NCBI RefSeq assembly: GCF_018446385.1
Contig: NC_055997.1
Location: 39,250,254-39,314,253 of the forward strand
Reading direction: 5' to 3'
DNA: 64,000 nucleotides
Source: Zingiber officinale
Taxonomy: Eukaryota; Streptophyta; Magnoliopsida; Zingiberales; Zingiberaceae
Shown here: positions 33,636-45,883 of the stretch, one piece after another
How the letters are laid out: each line of letters starts with the position of its first letter
How positions within the stretch are numbered: the stretch's first letter is position 1
The notes under the pieces: generated by a model
Databases searched by the model: none
What the model saw: the letters and a program-made list of their open reading frames with translations, nothing else
What the model was told of the DNA's origin: nothing
Translations under genes and position numbers: made by a program

Positions 33636-35506
33636 TGGTGTCGGCCTTTTTGTATGTCACAAGGCGCATTAAATTAATAAAGATTGGAAACTCACTAAAA
33701 TTAAGACACGCGTCGTAGTAAGGAGTCCCAAGTCGTATTTTTCCAAAGAGCACTAGTAAGTGTGTATGAATTCTAGAATTGGTTCCAATCAAAATCTAAT
33801 TCCAACTAGGTCAAGAATAGCATCAAAGAGAATTCATTCTCATCTAAACATGATCTATTTCCTCCTCATCAAATAGGCCACAGTTAAATTTAGATTTACG
33901 CATCATTTAGTCAAATGAATCAATCACTATATATCCAATTAACAATCACAGAACTTATGATACAATAACTGAAATAAGAAATCAACATTTAAAGCTTGAA
34001 ACCAAACAATTCTTGCATGAATCGAGCTAACATTCAACTCCGAATCACACTCATAGATCAATAATTCATTCACTCCTCAAATTTGCATCATTGAAACTAA
34101 TCCATTAATTAGCAAAACTTCAATTCACAACTTCAATCAAGAATGTTAACAGAGGTATCAATGTTAAGACTAAGTGATTCTTTCATCATTTGAGCTCAAT
34201 CTCTATCACAACAAATCCAAACATAGAACAAAGATTTTCTGAATTGAAGACTAAAAACTAAACACAGAAATACCAAATTCAAATCAAAAGTCAGATTACA
34301 AACTCAGTTAGAAGTTAAACAGGACTAGGATTGCAGCAAGAAAAATAGAAATGGAATTGCAATAAACTGAAACAAGGAAGAAATGGTAAGGAAACTATCA
34401 GATCTGATGATCTGAGCAATTCAAACACAATTCAAATACTAAAACAAAGAAATCTAAACCCTAAAGCATTCCACATCCAAATCCCGTAGCAATCTTCTTC
34501 AATCTGCTAGGAAACCTCCAAAATATAAGTGCTCTCGGAAACCTCCTTTCAAGCACCCAACAAACAATTCCCGAGCTTCCAGCTATTACCAGAGAACGTT
34601 CACAGCTCCAGGAAACCTCCTTTCAACTCACATCCAGCTGGTAACCTCACAATCCGAAGAAACAGAGAAAAGGTTCTGTGATTTGCAAAGCTAAGTAAAT
34701 TGATCAGATCTACTTAACCTCGCTGCGGAATGACGGTCGTTAAGAAATCAGTAGCTCCCGAGAAACCTCCCTGAAGCTCTGGTGGACACGAAAAACACCG
34801 ATCGGGAGACCTCCCTTCAATCGGGTACGCGGCGGGGGAACAGACTCCAAAACACAATCTGGAAACCTCCTCGATCGCTCTCTGCCCTCGGAAGATGAAC
34901 GCCGGAGCTCAGTGGTCGTCGTCGGTGAAGAAGAAGAAGCCACCGGATCGGGAAATTGGAATGGGAGCAATGACGCCGCAAGGAAGAAGAAGATGGCACT
35001 GTAGCAAAGTCGTGAACACGCCGAGCCCACTGGTACTGTAGCTTCTCGGGGTTTTTAAACCTCCTCAAAACTGATCGGACGGTCCAGATTGATTTAGGCT
35101 GGATCAACGGTTGGATCATCTCTGATCTGGATCAAACTTCCTGGATCTTCATCTACGGACGTGATCTGCTCCTCATTAGGTCGGATGGACCAAATTCTCA
35201 ACGGATGGCTAGATCTGCTTGATCTTCAATGGACGGTCCAAAACACTCCAAGGTTTGATCACCTCGTTTTGCCCTAGATTTGAGCCCAAGTGTGGTCTGA
35301 TTTGATCGGGTCCATGACCCTTTTGATGCCTAGAAAATAAGAATCAAATATTAGCATCCAATACCATAATTATAAGCTAATTTGTAATTAAGTCCAAATT
35401 CAAATGCAATTATGAAATATGATGTAAATGTGAGATTAAGCTATGAATAGACCATCAAAAAATATGCATTATGAATCAAAAAAATATAGCCAAATCATGG
35501 TTATCA
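33636..35506 (-). repeat. 3' LTR of the 10.7-kb non-autonomous element
   Basis: 1871 bp, partner of 42482-44352. A minus-strand open frame at 35119-34740 is conserved in both LTRs (MGSACSRLCY-type and overlapping frames), but this follows from their similarity and does not show coding use. Repeated GGAAACCTCC motifs occur at 34505-34870. Confidence 0.9.
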
Positions 35507-38500
35507 AATCCCCCACACTTAATCTTGGACGTCCCGTTCAAGTCAAGAAAATTAAAAATCATCTCCACAATAATTCCCTAACAATACCTAAAAGATAGTA
35601 AAAAGAATTTAACTAAGATTATCTTAAAGATCATCAACAATCATGAATACAATCCAAACAATAATCAGTAGGTATGGTAGTTTAAATCCAATTGAAAAAT
35701 TAAGCAAGTTGCAATCTCACAATGGATTTACCTATTCTAACTCTCATACTCAAAAATGTATATAAGTGGAGCTCACTCAATGCAACTCACAACATTTCAC
35801 TACCATAAGCTTGCTTATTTTCTAATTCTCCACCACTATAAACATAGCATACATGAATCAAAAGGATTTATCAACAAGAATTGAAATGGAGTCAAAAAGA
35901 ACAATGAAAATGAATGTAGTAGGCAAAAGAAAAGTATTCCATGAAGAAAATGGGAAGATAAGAGTATTGGAGGAATATACTTGATGAGTTGACCAATTTG
36001 ATGTATAAAGAGATGAATACCATTTGTTATTACCACTTCAAAATATCAAGCTAACCTCTCCTTCAATTTGATGGCAAACAAAGAATCTTGATACTCTATC
36101 TCCACCTTTGATACATCTTTTGATTTGCCATTTTTCTCTTTTCTTCTTCACTGTTTTTGCACTTCATTTCAGCATTTTGAAAGCTCAAATAATCTTAAAT
36201 CGTCTCATGGAGAAAAGCTCCCTCCCCCACACTTAAAACTTTGGTCGTCTCGGATAAGCTAAAACCAATTTCATCACTCAACTCTTCCCCAACCAACTTT
36301 TCTTACTGTCTTCTTGCACTGCAATGAGACTGTACAGTTCTGGAAAATCAATCCACTTGAATCATGCACAAAACTTCCTTAGTTCAAAGGTTTTGAAATG
36401 CATTTAATCCCAATTTAAAAACATCCTCCATAGCAGCCACAGCAAGGTGAAGACAAGATTTCAGTAGGCCAACATATTCAAATTCGCAGAAATCAGAATC
36501 AATGAGATATAAGGTCTTCCTGTATTTAAGCTACCTCTAATCCTTGTTGCTTCAATTTTTAGTTTCAAAATTCAGAATGCAAGGAAATTCTGGCTCAAAT
36601 CATCATGAATTCAGTTATCCATTAGCATTGCAATGCAGGAGTTTAAGAAAACATTCAATTAAATTCTCTAAACTGATATACTCTGCCCTTCCTGTTTAAG
36701 AATGCTTCAGGCTATCAAATAAGAGTTCCCTCTTAACCCATGAAGAGTTCAGTTTGCAAGAAGATAAACTCAATACTGATTGAGCAACCAAGTTTCAAAA
36801 TTTTCATGAACCAATGGCCTCTACTTCCATTTTTCACAGCAACCTACTGATTTTAGTTTCTTTTAATGCAGATGTCATTTGATGTCTAAACAACTGCAGA
36901 AATGGAAATTTATTGCTATACTTTGATACTCATTTGATACTCAACAATTTCCAGCTTTCTTCAAGCTCAAACTCATTTAAAATCTGCATTTCATTTCAAG
37001 CTTCCACATTCCTGCACAGTAGCAATCTACTTTAAACAATTCCAGACATCAAGTTCACAGAAACATTTCTGGTTCTGACCTGATAAAGTCTTGGTAATGA
37101 AGGACCACTTGACAATAAGAGAAGAAAAAGTTTCACTTCTTTCCTTGATCATTTCTGCATATTTCTTTTCTGCAGGTTTTTTTTTATATTCTTTTTCATG
37201 TTTCTAATTCTGGTCCTGCTCTAGAGTCTGCATCTTCAACCAACTTTGAAATCCTAAAATAATCTTTGGCAATTAAAGGATAAAATCCTTTCCCTATGTA
37301 TCACTGCTCTGTATCACTGCACAAATCAAACCTTCTCAGAATAGCATATGTTAGATTGGTGATATTTAGTTTCAGAAATCATACGCTTGGTTCTAACAGA
37401 TTTTTCAACCAGAGTGTCTATTGTTGCAAATCATGTAGTTTCAGTTTCAATTCCTTGTTCTTATTCTGATTCCAATTTAGGACCTCACTTACAAATTTCT
37501 GCAGCTCAGAACTCACTTCTAGCAATTAAGAACTTAAATCAGCAACTTCCAAATACTCGTTTACCAGCATTATATGTATCAACTTATTTCCAGCAGGCAA
37601 TTTCCATGCTTAATATCAGCAATTGATTCCTCACAGCCTATCAGTTCTGCACGCAAAAGTCTTGAAAGATGTAGAGCTTCACAAATCACAAATTTACACA
37701 ACAGAATCTGACATCAAAATTCAGAATAAGTGACTCTAAAATTTCTCATTTCTTCCTCTTTTGCATTGGATTTAGAGTAAGGCAGGTTTCCAGAATTTCT
37801 ATACGCTTCCTAACTTTGTGCCAACTAGTCATCATATTGCCACCAAAAATTCCAATTCCTTTTCACTTAACCTCTTAAGATCCTTTATAATGCATCACTG
37901 TGAAGCCTACAGGTTTCAGCATCTCTTAATGGTTACAATTCAAATCTCAATTTGGCATAAAACTGTCATATTTCTGCAATTCTGCACTTTCTTCATTTCT
38001 ATCCTTGCATCTAGCTCTCAGTTTCAGAAATCTATTCTAGCAGGTCATACTGAGCAGAACAAATGCTAAGCAGAGCAATGCTGAGTAGATCAACATCAAC
38101 ACTTAGAAAAGTAGTAAATCCACTTCATCATCTCCATCCGATGTAACACAAGAAATTCAAATGCATCAGTTGATTTGAACAGCTTCTGCACATGTAGCTC
38201 CTCAACCTTTTTGAAATTCAAAATCTTCACTCAAATTCCTCTACGATCCGAAGCATGCTGATAAAATTTTTGGCACACAATTGAGACAAATCAAACTGCA
38301 TTCTATCCTTGCTTTTGAGTAAATAACATCAAATAGCATTGCAAAATAGACATTGAACTTGAATTTGATTTATGCAACAGATTATGTTACAGAGAATCAT
38401 TGGCACAACTGTCAGCTTTCCGGAAATTTAGTTTCAGAAACTTGAATCTGTGCAGTTCAGTTTCAATCTAGATTGTGCACCAGTGCATTCCTTTTCTTTC

Positions 38501-40340
38501 CTTTTCCCTTTTCTAAACTTGCCTGCAGTAGACTTAACCTCTTTACTACAATGGCACAAAACATTCAGCCTGAATTTTGCTTCCCTGTTACTGCAATACC
38601 AGTCTAAGACCAAACTGCAGTTTTGATTCAGTTTCAGCTTTCAGCATTGTTTGCCTATTTGGTATCAGATTTCTTGTCGAAAAATCTTGTAGCTATTTCT
38701 TGATTAGATGGAAAATGATTCCATCTAAACTTCCTACTGATAAGGAACTTGCATCCATAAATTGACACACAACATTTAAAATCAATTCACAGCTCCACAA
38801 TTTCAACTTGCTGGATACAAGACAGAAGTTTCAATTTCAGGATTGAAACAATATGAAATTTCAGAAATTAGATAGAATTCCATTTGTTGTTTCCCATTAC
38901 AAAACTTCATCTAAACCTCTCCTTTCAACTATAGCTTCTGGATTTGTAGTTCAAGTGCAATCTATTAAGAATCAACCAGGATTCAACCAAAGTAGCAGGA
39001 GATTAAACTCATGAATTCAAATTCATGATTCAAATCTGAAAATCTGCACTCACAATTTCTCAGAGTTTGCCTACTGTATAAATTCAGCACTGCCGAATTT
39101 GATTTCAGAAACATCAATTATGAACCAAATTCAGGTTGCAGGTTCTGATTTCCAGCTCCAACACTTCTACTCTTCAATTCCAGTCTCAGAATTACTAGGA
39201 GATCAGCACTTCAGATTTAGCTTCCGGGTTTCGATTTAATTTTGATACAAAACTCCCACTTGGTACTTAAGTTCCTGTCTCTGAAATTTCCAGCACTTAC
39301 TGATTTAATTTCATTACACAACTCACTGTACAGCTTTCCTCAAGAGAAATTCTGATTTTTGATTTCAGCAACCCCTGACAAGTTCAATTCCAATTGATTT
39401 TGTTAAGAAACAATATCTGAGTTGGCACACAATTAAGTCCAGCTTAAAGATCAAACGAATCTAGCAGAGTTTGACTCCAAGAAATCAGTTACACATTCAC
39501 AGATTGCAAATTTCCATGTTATCAGTTCCCAGAATTCCAAGCTATTTTCAATACTACTTCTCACAACCAAATGTATCAAATATTAGAACAATGACACACA
39601 CAACCAACAACTTCCACTATGCTCCCACTTTTCCTGCATTTCACTTCCTCCATAAAAACAGAAGAACTCATTTTCAATTAAACACCTCCCCCACACTTAC
39701 TCTTTTGTCCATCTCGAGTAATCTAACTCATCAAGTTATTCATCCAAACTCTCAATAAAATAGAGCAAGCAAAGGTAATAAAAAGATAAAATGCAAGAGG
39801 AAAATGTTTTAAGATAATTATAGGGTAAGAAATGGGAAATGATGAGGGAACAAAAATGAAAAATTCCTTCATCTCTATGCACACAAATGCTATTGTGATT
39901 TTGAAAAGAAACTAAGCAAGTTCTAGAGTTCAATTTCTATGAGTGCATGTCACACAAAAATAAAATAGTGTTTAGGCTTAAAGTGGTCCTCTCTAGGTAT
40001 TTTTATACAATCAAGCTTAATTGATCAAAATGGAATCCACTACTAATTTAACCAATATTATGTAAGAAAAGCATCCAATCATGTACAATGACCTAAAATT
40101 GATGATCAAATTTAATAGACTTTTACCACCTTAAAAATATTACTTAGAAAATTCCCATGAAGAATTTTATTAAAAATGAAATGCTATATACTAAACAAAA
40201 TGCAAAATATGAAAGCAAAGTGTGAAAGTAAAATGCAAAATGCAAAGTATGTAACTAAAGAAATGCATAAAAAGAATTTATTAACAAAGCATGAATTAAA
40301 ATGCAAAAGAAAATAAAATTAGAACCAACTCCCCTTTCAT
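35507..40340 (-). other. Non-coding interior with repeated purine-tract motifs
   Basis: No open frame with a recognisable product is present. Three copies of a motif, TAAGTGTGGGGGA on the minus strand, lie at 35521-35509, 36235-36223 and 39699-39687. Each adjoins a related GACGRCCAAR-type stretch; the first is the functional-looking purine tract next to the LTR. Between about 36040 and 39680 the plus strand is rich in TTTCAG, TTCAGAA and AATTTC words, giving a strong strand bias. Such filler is typical of LARD-type elements. Confidence 0.65.
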
Positions 40341-40372
40341 TCCGGTGGTCGAAGAAGATTTAGCAAAAGAAT

Positions 40373-41461
40373 CTACGTCGGAAATGGAGTATTTTTTATT
40401 CCACTCAATTTCTTTTTATTGACCATTTTTCCATTGCAAATTCTTTCTGGAGGTCTTAGGCGGTTCAATGTAAGCATCCACTCCGGAAGCTTATGTTCTC
40501 CTACAACATCAATCAAAGAAAACAACTCCCACACACATGTAGGGTAAAAAGAAAATAGGAGAATATTATTGTGCGTAGAAAATTTAGCAAGCAATGAATC
40601 ACAACTAATAAAATCAATGAACGGTACCTCTATTAAATTTTCTGATGAATCACAAAAAATACTCACCTTGTCGTTTTGAACGGTACCTGGAGTGGTGATT
40701 GTTATCTCCTTTTCATCATGATATGGCTCAAGCTCTTGTTCTTGTGAATGTTCATCCTCATGTAGTGATTCTTGGGTGCTTGGCTCCATAGCACAAGTCC
40801 CTACACTTACATCTTCAACTCTTGGTGATTCTTGAGGTAATGCTTCCAGTAAGCACTCCCCTACACTTAAATCATCTTAAAAAATATGTTCAGAACCTGA
40901 ATCACTAACAACATCTTCAACAACAAAATCATTAGTATCAGAAATTTGCATAATTACATAATCATCACAAAAAATATTAGAAAAATCATGTGAAGTAATG
41001 GAAGTAGGGTCAGGCCTGACAGAATCGCTACTTTCCATCTCTCCACTGGAATTTTGTGCTTGTGGCTGATTAGTAGATGATGCAATTTGGTCTAACTGAA
41101 TCTGTATGTTCTGTATCCTTGAAAATTGTCGCTCTTGATGTTCGATCATTTGTTGCATCATCTCCCTGAGTTTCCATGTTGTATCATCCATTTGAGGGTC
41201 ATTCTGTTGAAAAGGTTTTGACATAAAATTTGTTGAAACTTCTTGAAATCCATACGAACTCTGGTAGACTGGATATGGCTCAATAAATGGTCCTTGTGCA
41301 CTTTCATACCTGAAACATGAATGATCCACCCAATTAGCATTAAAATCATTATGAAATGATTCATACCTATTTTTTTGATCCATGTTTGGGTAATATTGAT
41401 ACTCAGGTTGAAAATACTGATTCTCCATTCCACCTCCAAAATTCTGAAAATACGGATCCAT
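40373..41461 (-). CDS. Unrecognised 361-codon reading frame of the non-autonomous element (one internal stop)
   Basis: Starting at ATG 41461, the frame runs 194 codons to a TAA at 40879-40877, then continues in the same frame for 29 codons to a Met at 40789 and 138 more codons. The N-terminal 100 residues are rich in Tyr, Phe, Gln and Asn (MDPYFQNFGGG, QPEYQYYPNMDQ). A probable short coiled coil follows (about 115-150: REMMQQMIEHQERQFSRI, IQIQLDQI), then a Ser/Asp/Glu-rich acidic zone. The C-terminal half has FISCDSLLAKFS, LLFSFYPTCVWELFSLIDV, LPEWMLTLNRLRPPERICNG and a basic end. I do not recognise a domain. Its position just after a primer-binding site is where gag would be. The stop may be decay or readthrough. 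Confidence 0.5.
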
Positions 41462-41692
41462 GCTAAAGAAATCTCCTGTTCTTCACTACAACACTAAAAT
41501 TCAACGTTAGAAGATTCAAGAGCATAAAGTTTTAATCACATGAAAACATGAACAGTAAAGGCACTTAAAAATTCAAGAATAAATCAACATGAAATTACAA
41601 AGAGAAATAAGCAATCAAATCAATCAAGATGCTAACAAATTAAAATCACTCAATGTATAATCTAAAATAAACACACACTACTAGTTAGTTCT

Positions 41693-41714
41693 TCCCCGGC
41701 AACGACGCCAAAAT
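41693..41714 (-). other. Second primer-binding-site-like module
   Basis: TTTTGGCGTCGTTGCCGGGG on the minus strand follows TTGTCA, exactly as TTTTGGCGCCGTTGCCGGG follows ACACCA at 42482. The 745 bp between the two modules (42460-41715) then read like the tail of an older LTR ending TTGTCA. It is 230 bp upstream of the reading frame at 41461. Confidence 0.65.
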
Positions 41715-42460
41715 TTGACAACGAGTCTGTCACACTTGTAAATCAAATTAATTCATTTATACTCAACCGAACCCCTTAACCTACACTAAGGTAGTATAGT
41801 AGAGGACCGGGTCATCTCTCACGTGGAAACAGTGATAGGACGTTTGCTCTCAGACGAAATCGAACAATGGGGTTTTGTTTTGGAATTTCTACACCTAATG
41901 CAAATAAGGAAATCCTAACTAAACAGCAAATATAAACTCATAATGCAGTGTCACTCTACACTATGAGGATCAAAGAAACATTAATAAAGAAAGCAACACT
42001 CAAAGACAATTAACTAAACAAACTTAACGACAATTAAACAAAACCTAATTATGCATAAAAGTTAAACTTGTACCATATTGTCACGCTATGATACAAGATC
42101 AACAATCATACATAATGAACTAAACAAAGTATCAAAACTAATTAACATGCATCATAAGAATATCAAACACGAAATTAAGCTAACAACTACACATTAAACA
42201 AGCATAAGAACTTAACTATAAAATGAAACAAGAACAACAAATAAATCCTAATTAATCAATCCACTTCTCCACAATCAAACACAATAAAGTATTCTGTCTG
42301 TCACTACAGAATCATCGAGGAAGAAGACCGCTGTCACTCGGAAATCCCCTGAATCTGGTGGACGCCTGACCCTGCTGGTCGGAACTGCAATTCGCGACGG
42401 TGGAAGCGCGAAATCCTCGAAGAAACCTCTCCTTGGAAAGCTGCTGGAAATGAACAGTAT

Positions 42461-42479
42461 CCCGGCAACGGCGCCAAAA
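42461..42479 (-). other. Primer-binding site, Tat/Athila type
   Basis: TTTTGGCGCCGTTGCCGGG starts two bases after the CA end of the 5' LTR on the minus strand. The TGGCGCCGTTGCCGGGG string is characteristic of plant Tat/Athila Gypsy elements. Confidence 0.8.
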
Positions 42480-42481
42480 TT

Positions 42482-44352
42482 TGGTGTCAGCCTTTTTGTA
42501 TGTCACAAGGCGCATCAAATTAATAAAGATTGGAAACTCACTAAAATTAAGACACGCGTCGTAGTAAGGAGTCCCAAGTCGTATTTTTCCAAAGAGCACT
42601 AGTAAGTGTGTATGAATTCTAGAATTGGTTCCAATCAAAATCTAATTCCAACTAGGTCAAGAATAGCATCAAAGAGAATTCATTCTCATCTAAACATGAT
42701 CCATTTCCTCCTCATCAAATAGGCCATAGTTAAATTCAGATTTACGCATCATTTAGTCAAATAATTCAATCACTATATATCCAATTAACAATCACAGAAC
42801 TTAAGATACAATAACTGAAATAAGAAATCAACATTTAAAGCTTGAAACCAAACAATTCTTACATGAATCGAGCTAACATTCAACTCCGAATCACACTCAT
42901 AGATCAATAATTCATTCACTCCTCAAATTTGCATCATTGAAACTAATCCATTAATTAGCAAAACTTCAATTCACAACTTCAATCAAGAATGTTAACAGAG
43001 GTATCAATGTTAAGACTAAGTGATTCTTTCATCATTTGAGCTTAATCTCTATCATAACAAATCCAAACATAGAACAAAGATTTTCTGAATTGAAGACTAA
43101 AAACTAAACACAGAAATACCAAATTCAAATCAAAAGTCAGATTGCAAACTCAGTTAGAAGTTAAACAGGACTAGGATTGCAGCAAGAAAAATAGAAATGG
43201 AATTGCAGTAAACTGAAACAAGGAAGAAATGGTAAGGAAACTATCAGATCTGATGATCTGAGCAATTCAAACACAATTCAAATACTAAAACAAAGAAATC
43301 TAAACCCTAAAGCATTCCACATCCAAATCCCGTAGCAATCTTCTTCAATCTGCCAGGAAACCTCCAAAATAGAAGTGCTCTCGGAAACCTCCTTTCAAGC
43401 ACCCAACAAACAATTCCCGAGCTTCCAGCTATTACCAGAGAACGTTTACAGCTCCAGGAAACCTCCTTTCAACTCACATCCAGCTGGTAACCTCACAATC
43501 CGAAGAAACAGAGAAAAGGTTATGTGATTTGCAATGCTAAGTAAATTGATCAGATCTACTTAACCTTGCTGCAGAATGACGGTCGTTAAGAAATCAGTAG
43601 CTCCCGAGAAACCTCCCTGAAGCTCTGGTGGACGCGAAAAACGCCGATCGGGAGACCTCCCTTCAATCGGGTACGCGGCGGGGGAACAGACTCCAAAACG
43701 CAATCTGGAAACCTCCTCGATCGTTCTCTGCCCTCGGAAGATGAACGCCGGAGCTCAGTGGTCGTCGTCGGTGAAGAAGAAGAAGCCACCGGATCGGGAA
43801 ATTGGAATGGGAGCAACGACGCCGCAAGGAAGAAGAAGATGGCATTGTAGCAAAGTCGCGAACACGCCGAGCCCACTGGTACTGTAGCTTCTCGGGGTTT
43901 TTAAACCTCCTCAAAACTGATCGGACGGTCCAGATTGATTTGGGCTGGATCAACGGTTGGATCGTCTCTGATCTGGATCAAACTTCCTGGATCTTCATCT
44001 ACGAACGTGATCTACTCCTCATTAGGTCGGATGGACCAGATTCTCAACGGATGGCTAGATCTGCTTGATCTTCAATGAACGGTCCAAAACACTCCAAGGT
44101 TTGATCACCTCGTTTTGCCCTAGATTTGAGCCCAAGTGTGGTCTGATTTGATCGGGTCCATGACCCTTTTGATGCCTAGAAAATAAGAATCAAATACTAG
44201 CTTCAAATACCATAATTATAAGCCAATTTACAATTAAGTCCAAATTCAAATGCAATTATGAAATATGATGTAAATGTGAGATTAAGCTATGAATAGACCA
44301 TCAAAAAATATGCATTATGAATCAAAATAATATAGCCAAATCATAGTTATCA
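42482..44352 (-). repeat. 5' LTR of the 10.7-kb non-autonomous element
   Basis: 1871 bp, the same length as 33636-35506, TG...CA bounded on the minus strand (TGATAACTATG... ...GGCTGACACCA). The right flank ATCAT is the target duplication, after which Copia-2 RNase H resumes. Confidence 0.9.
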
Positions 44353-44357
44353 ATCAT

Positions 44358-44811
44358 TTATGTCATGCTTTATACTCACCCTGATGTTTCATATGCGTTA
44401 AGAATGATGAGCAGATACCGTTGGATCCAGGTGAAGGTCACTAAATAGCAGTCAAGAATATTCTTAAGTACATGAGAAGAACTCAAGATTATTTCTTGAT
44501 CTTTGGAGGCGATGAAGAGCTTGCTGTAAAAGGTTACACCGATGCTAGCTTTCAAACTAACAAGGATGATTCTAGATCACAGCCAGAGATGTATTTTACT
44601 TAAATGATTATGCTGGGTATTAGATACTACAATAGTTACATCTCATTCAAGAGAACACCGATAGATGAAATGTGAGGATATGCAGAGTACCGACCAATGC
44701 TAACATTACGGATCCTTTGACCAAGGCTTTGACACAAAGAAAACATAATGGTCACACTAGGTCAATGGATATTAGATATTTCAGTGATTGACACTAGTGA
44801 CATAAGAAGAT
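44358..44811 (+). pseudogene. Copia-2 RNase H remnant
   Basis: It continues the RT frame of 33635: YVMLYTHPDVSYALRMMSRY, then in shifting frames YFLIFGGDEELAVKGYTDASFQ (with the catalytic Asp of the YTDAS box), a damaged centre, and the C-terminal NITDPLTKAL. It ends in a stop followed by a purine-rich AAGAAGATT just before TGCTAGTATTAG at 44812. It marks the right side of the 10.7-kb insertion. Confidence 0.8.
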
Positions 44812-45883
44812 TGCTAGTATTAGCCCTACTACCAATTATGAGATGATTGACAAGGCACTTTTGTTATCATATTTTTACTAATTAATAAAAGACAAAGTTA
44901 GTTATTATATTTACTTTAGTCCAATGTCGAATGAATAAATATAATAATATCCTAGGATTGTAAGTCCTAGTCTATAACATATCAATTGGTTGAATTGATA
45001 GTGAAATATTGTAGATATATAGAACGCTATTCTTAACTATTCCTAGTCAAGCATTAATATACAAGGACAATATTAATGCATTGAGACTAGCATGTAGGTC
45101 AATTGATGACTAATCACACAAGTCATGGATATGAGATATCACATTGACACATGGGTATATATTAAAGAATATGTACTGAATTGACCCACCATGAGAATAT
45201 GTCATTGATAGTTATATGAGTGTCATAAACATTCCCATGTGGCTATTGATATGAATAGTTCTTAGACCTAAAGTCACTATGGTTCCTTACATAAGAAGTT
45301 GTGTACTTTAGTATCGGCAAACGTCACATGTAACAAGGTGGACTATAAAGTCAATCATTGGATATGCAAGAAGTTATGTGGAGGGATGTGAGTGATGTAA
45401 AAACGAAAGCGATATCTGTGGACTTCTTGATTAGTAAGACACAAAAATGCATGACCATACTCAAATGAGTCAATATGAGATATTAAACTTATTTATTTCA
45501 GTGTTTACTTAGAGATCAAGAAACACAAAGATTGATAAGAGGATGACATGATCTATGACTCATTAATTAATCTAGATATCAAGGATAGAAGGATTGAGTT
45601 ATACAGGATAATATACATTGACAGGTTAGTTCGGATCTTGATATTCTCATCACTTGGATAACAATGATGCATTGCTAGATGTCACTCATTGCTTATGTAT
45701 CTAAAGTGGTTTTAGATACATTGCCAACATTATGAGAACCTACTGGATCATAGACAAAGAACATGTTGGTTTGGAGATGAGTATTTTAGTTTGACTAAAA
45801 TACTAAGGATCTTAAGAATAATAGGTTAATCTAAAGTGTTAGTGTCATCTTTGTAATGATTGACACTAGTGCTAGTGGGAGAT
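44812..45883 (+). repeat. LTR-like extension before the Copia-2 3' LTR
   Basis: It starts TGCTAGTATTAGCCC and matches the first 1 kb of the solo LTR 57143-55456 (complement): ACCAATTATGAGATGATTG, CAAAGTTAGTTATTATATT, TAACTATTCCTAGTCAAGCA. It ends in GTGCTAGTGGGAGATT, which looks like a purine tract, followed by a second LTR start at 45884. So 44812-46541 may be one 1730-bp LTR with an internal copy of its own start, or two LTR variants joined by recombination. Confidence 0.65.

Larger units (their letters stand above)
33636..44352 (-). mobile_element. Large non-autonomous LTR element with Tat/Athila-like primer site
   Basis: The two LTRs are both 1871 bp (33636-35506 and 42482-44352) and very similar: about seven differences in the first 310 bases. 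The ATCAT target duplication is perfect (33631-33635 and 44353-44357). On the minus strand the LTRs run TGATAAC...ACACCA. Next to the 5' LTR is TTTTGGCGCCGTTGCCGGG (42479-42461), the type used by plant Tat/Athila Gypsy elements. A purine tract AAGTGTGGGGGATT adjoins the 3' LTR. The interior has one unrecognised reading frame (41461-40373), about 5 kb of non-coding sequence and no RT or integrase, so it is a LARD-like parasite needing a Gypsy helper. Confidence 0.85.

Noticed and set aside
34740..35119. Minus-strand frames conserved in both 1871-bp LTRs
   Set aside because: Conservation follows from the high similarity of the two LTRs. There is no domain, and the frames start within LTR promoter or leader sequence.
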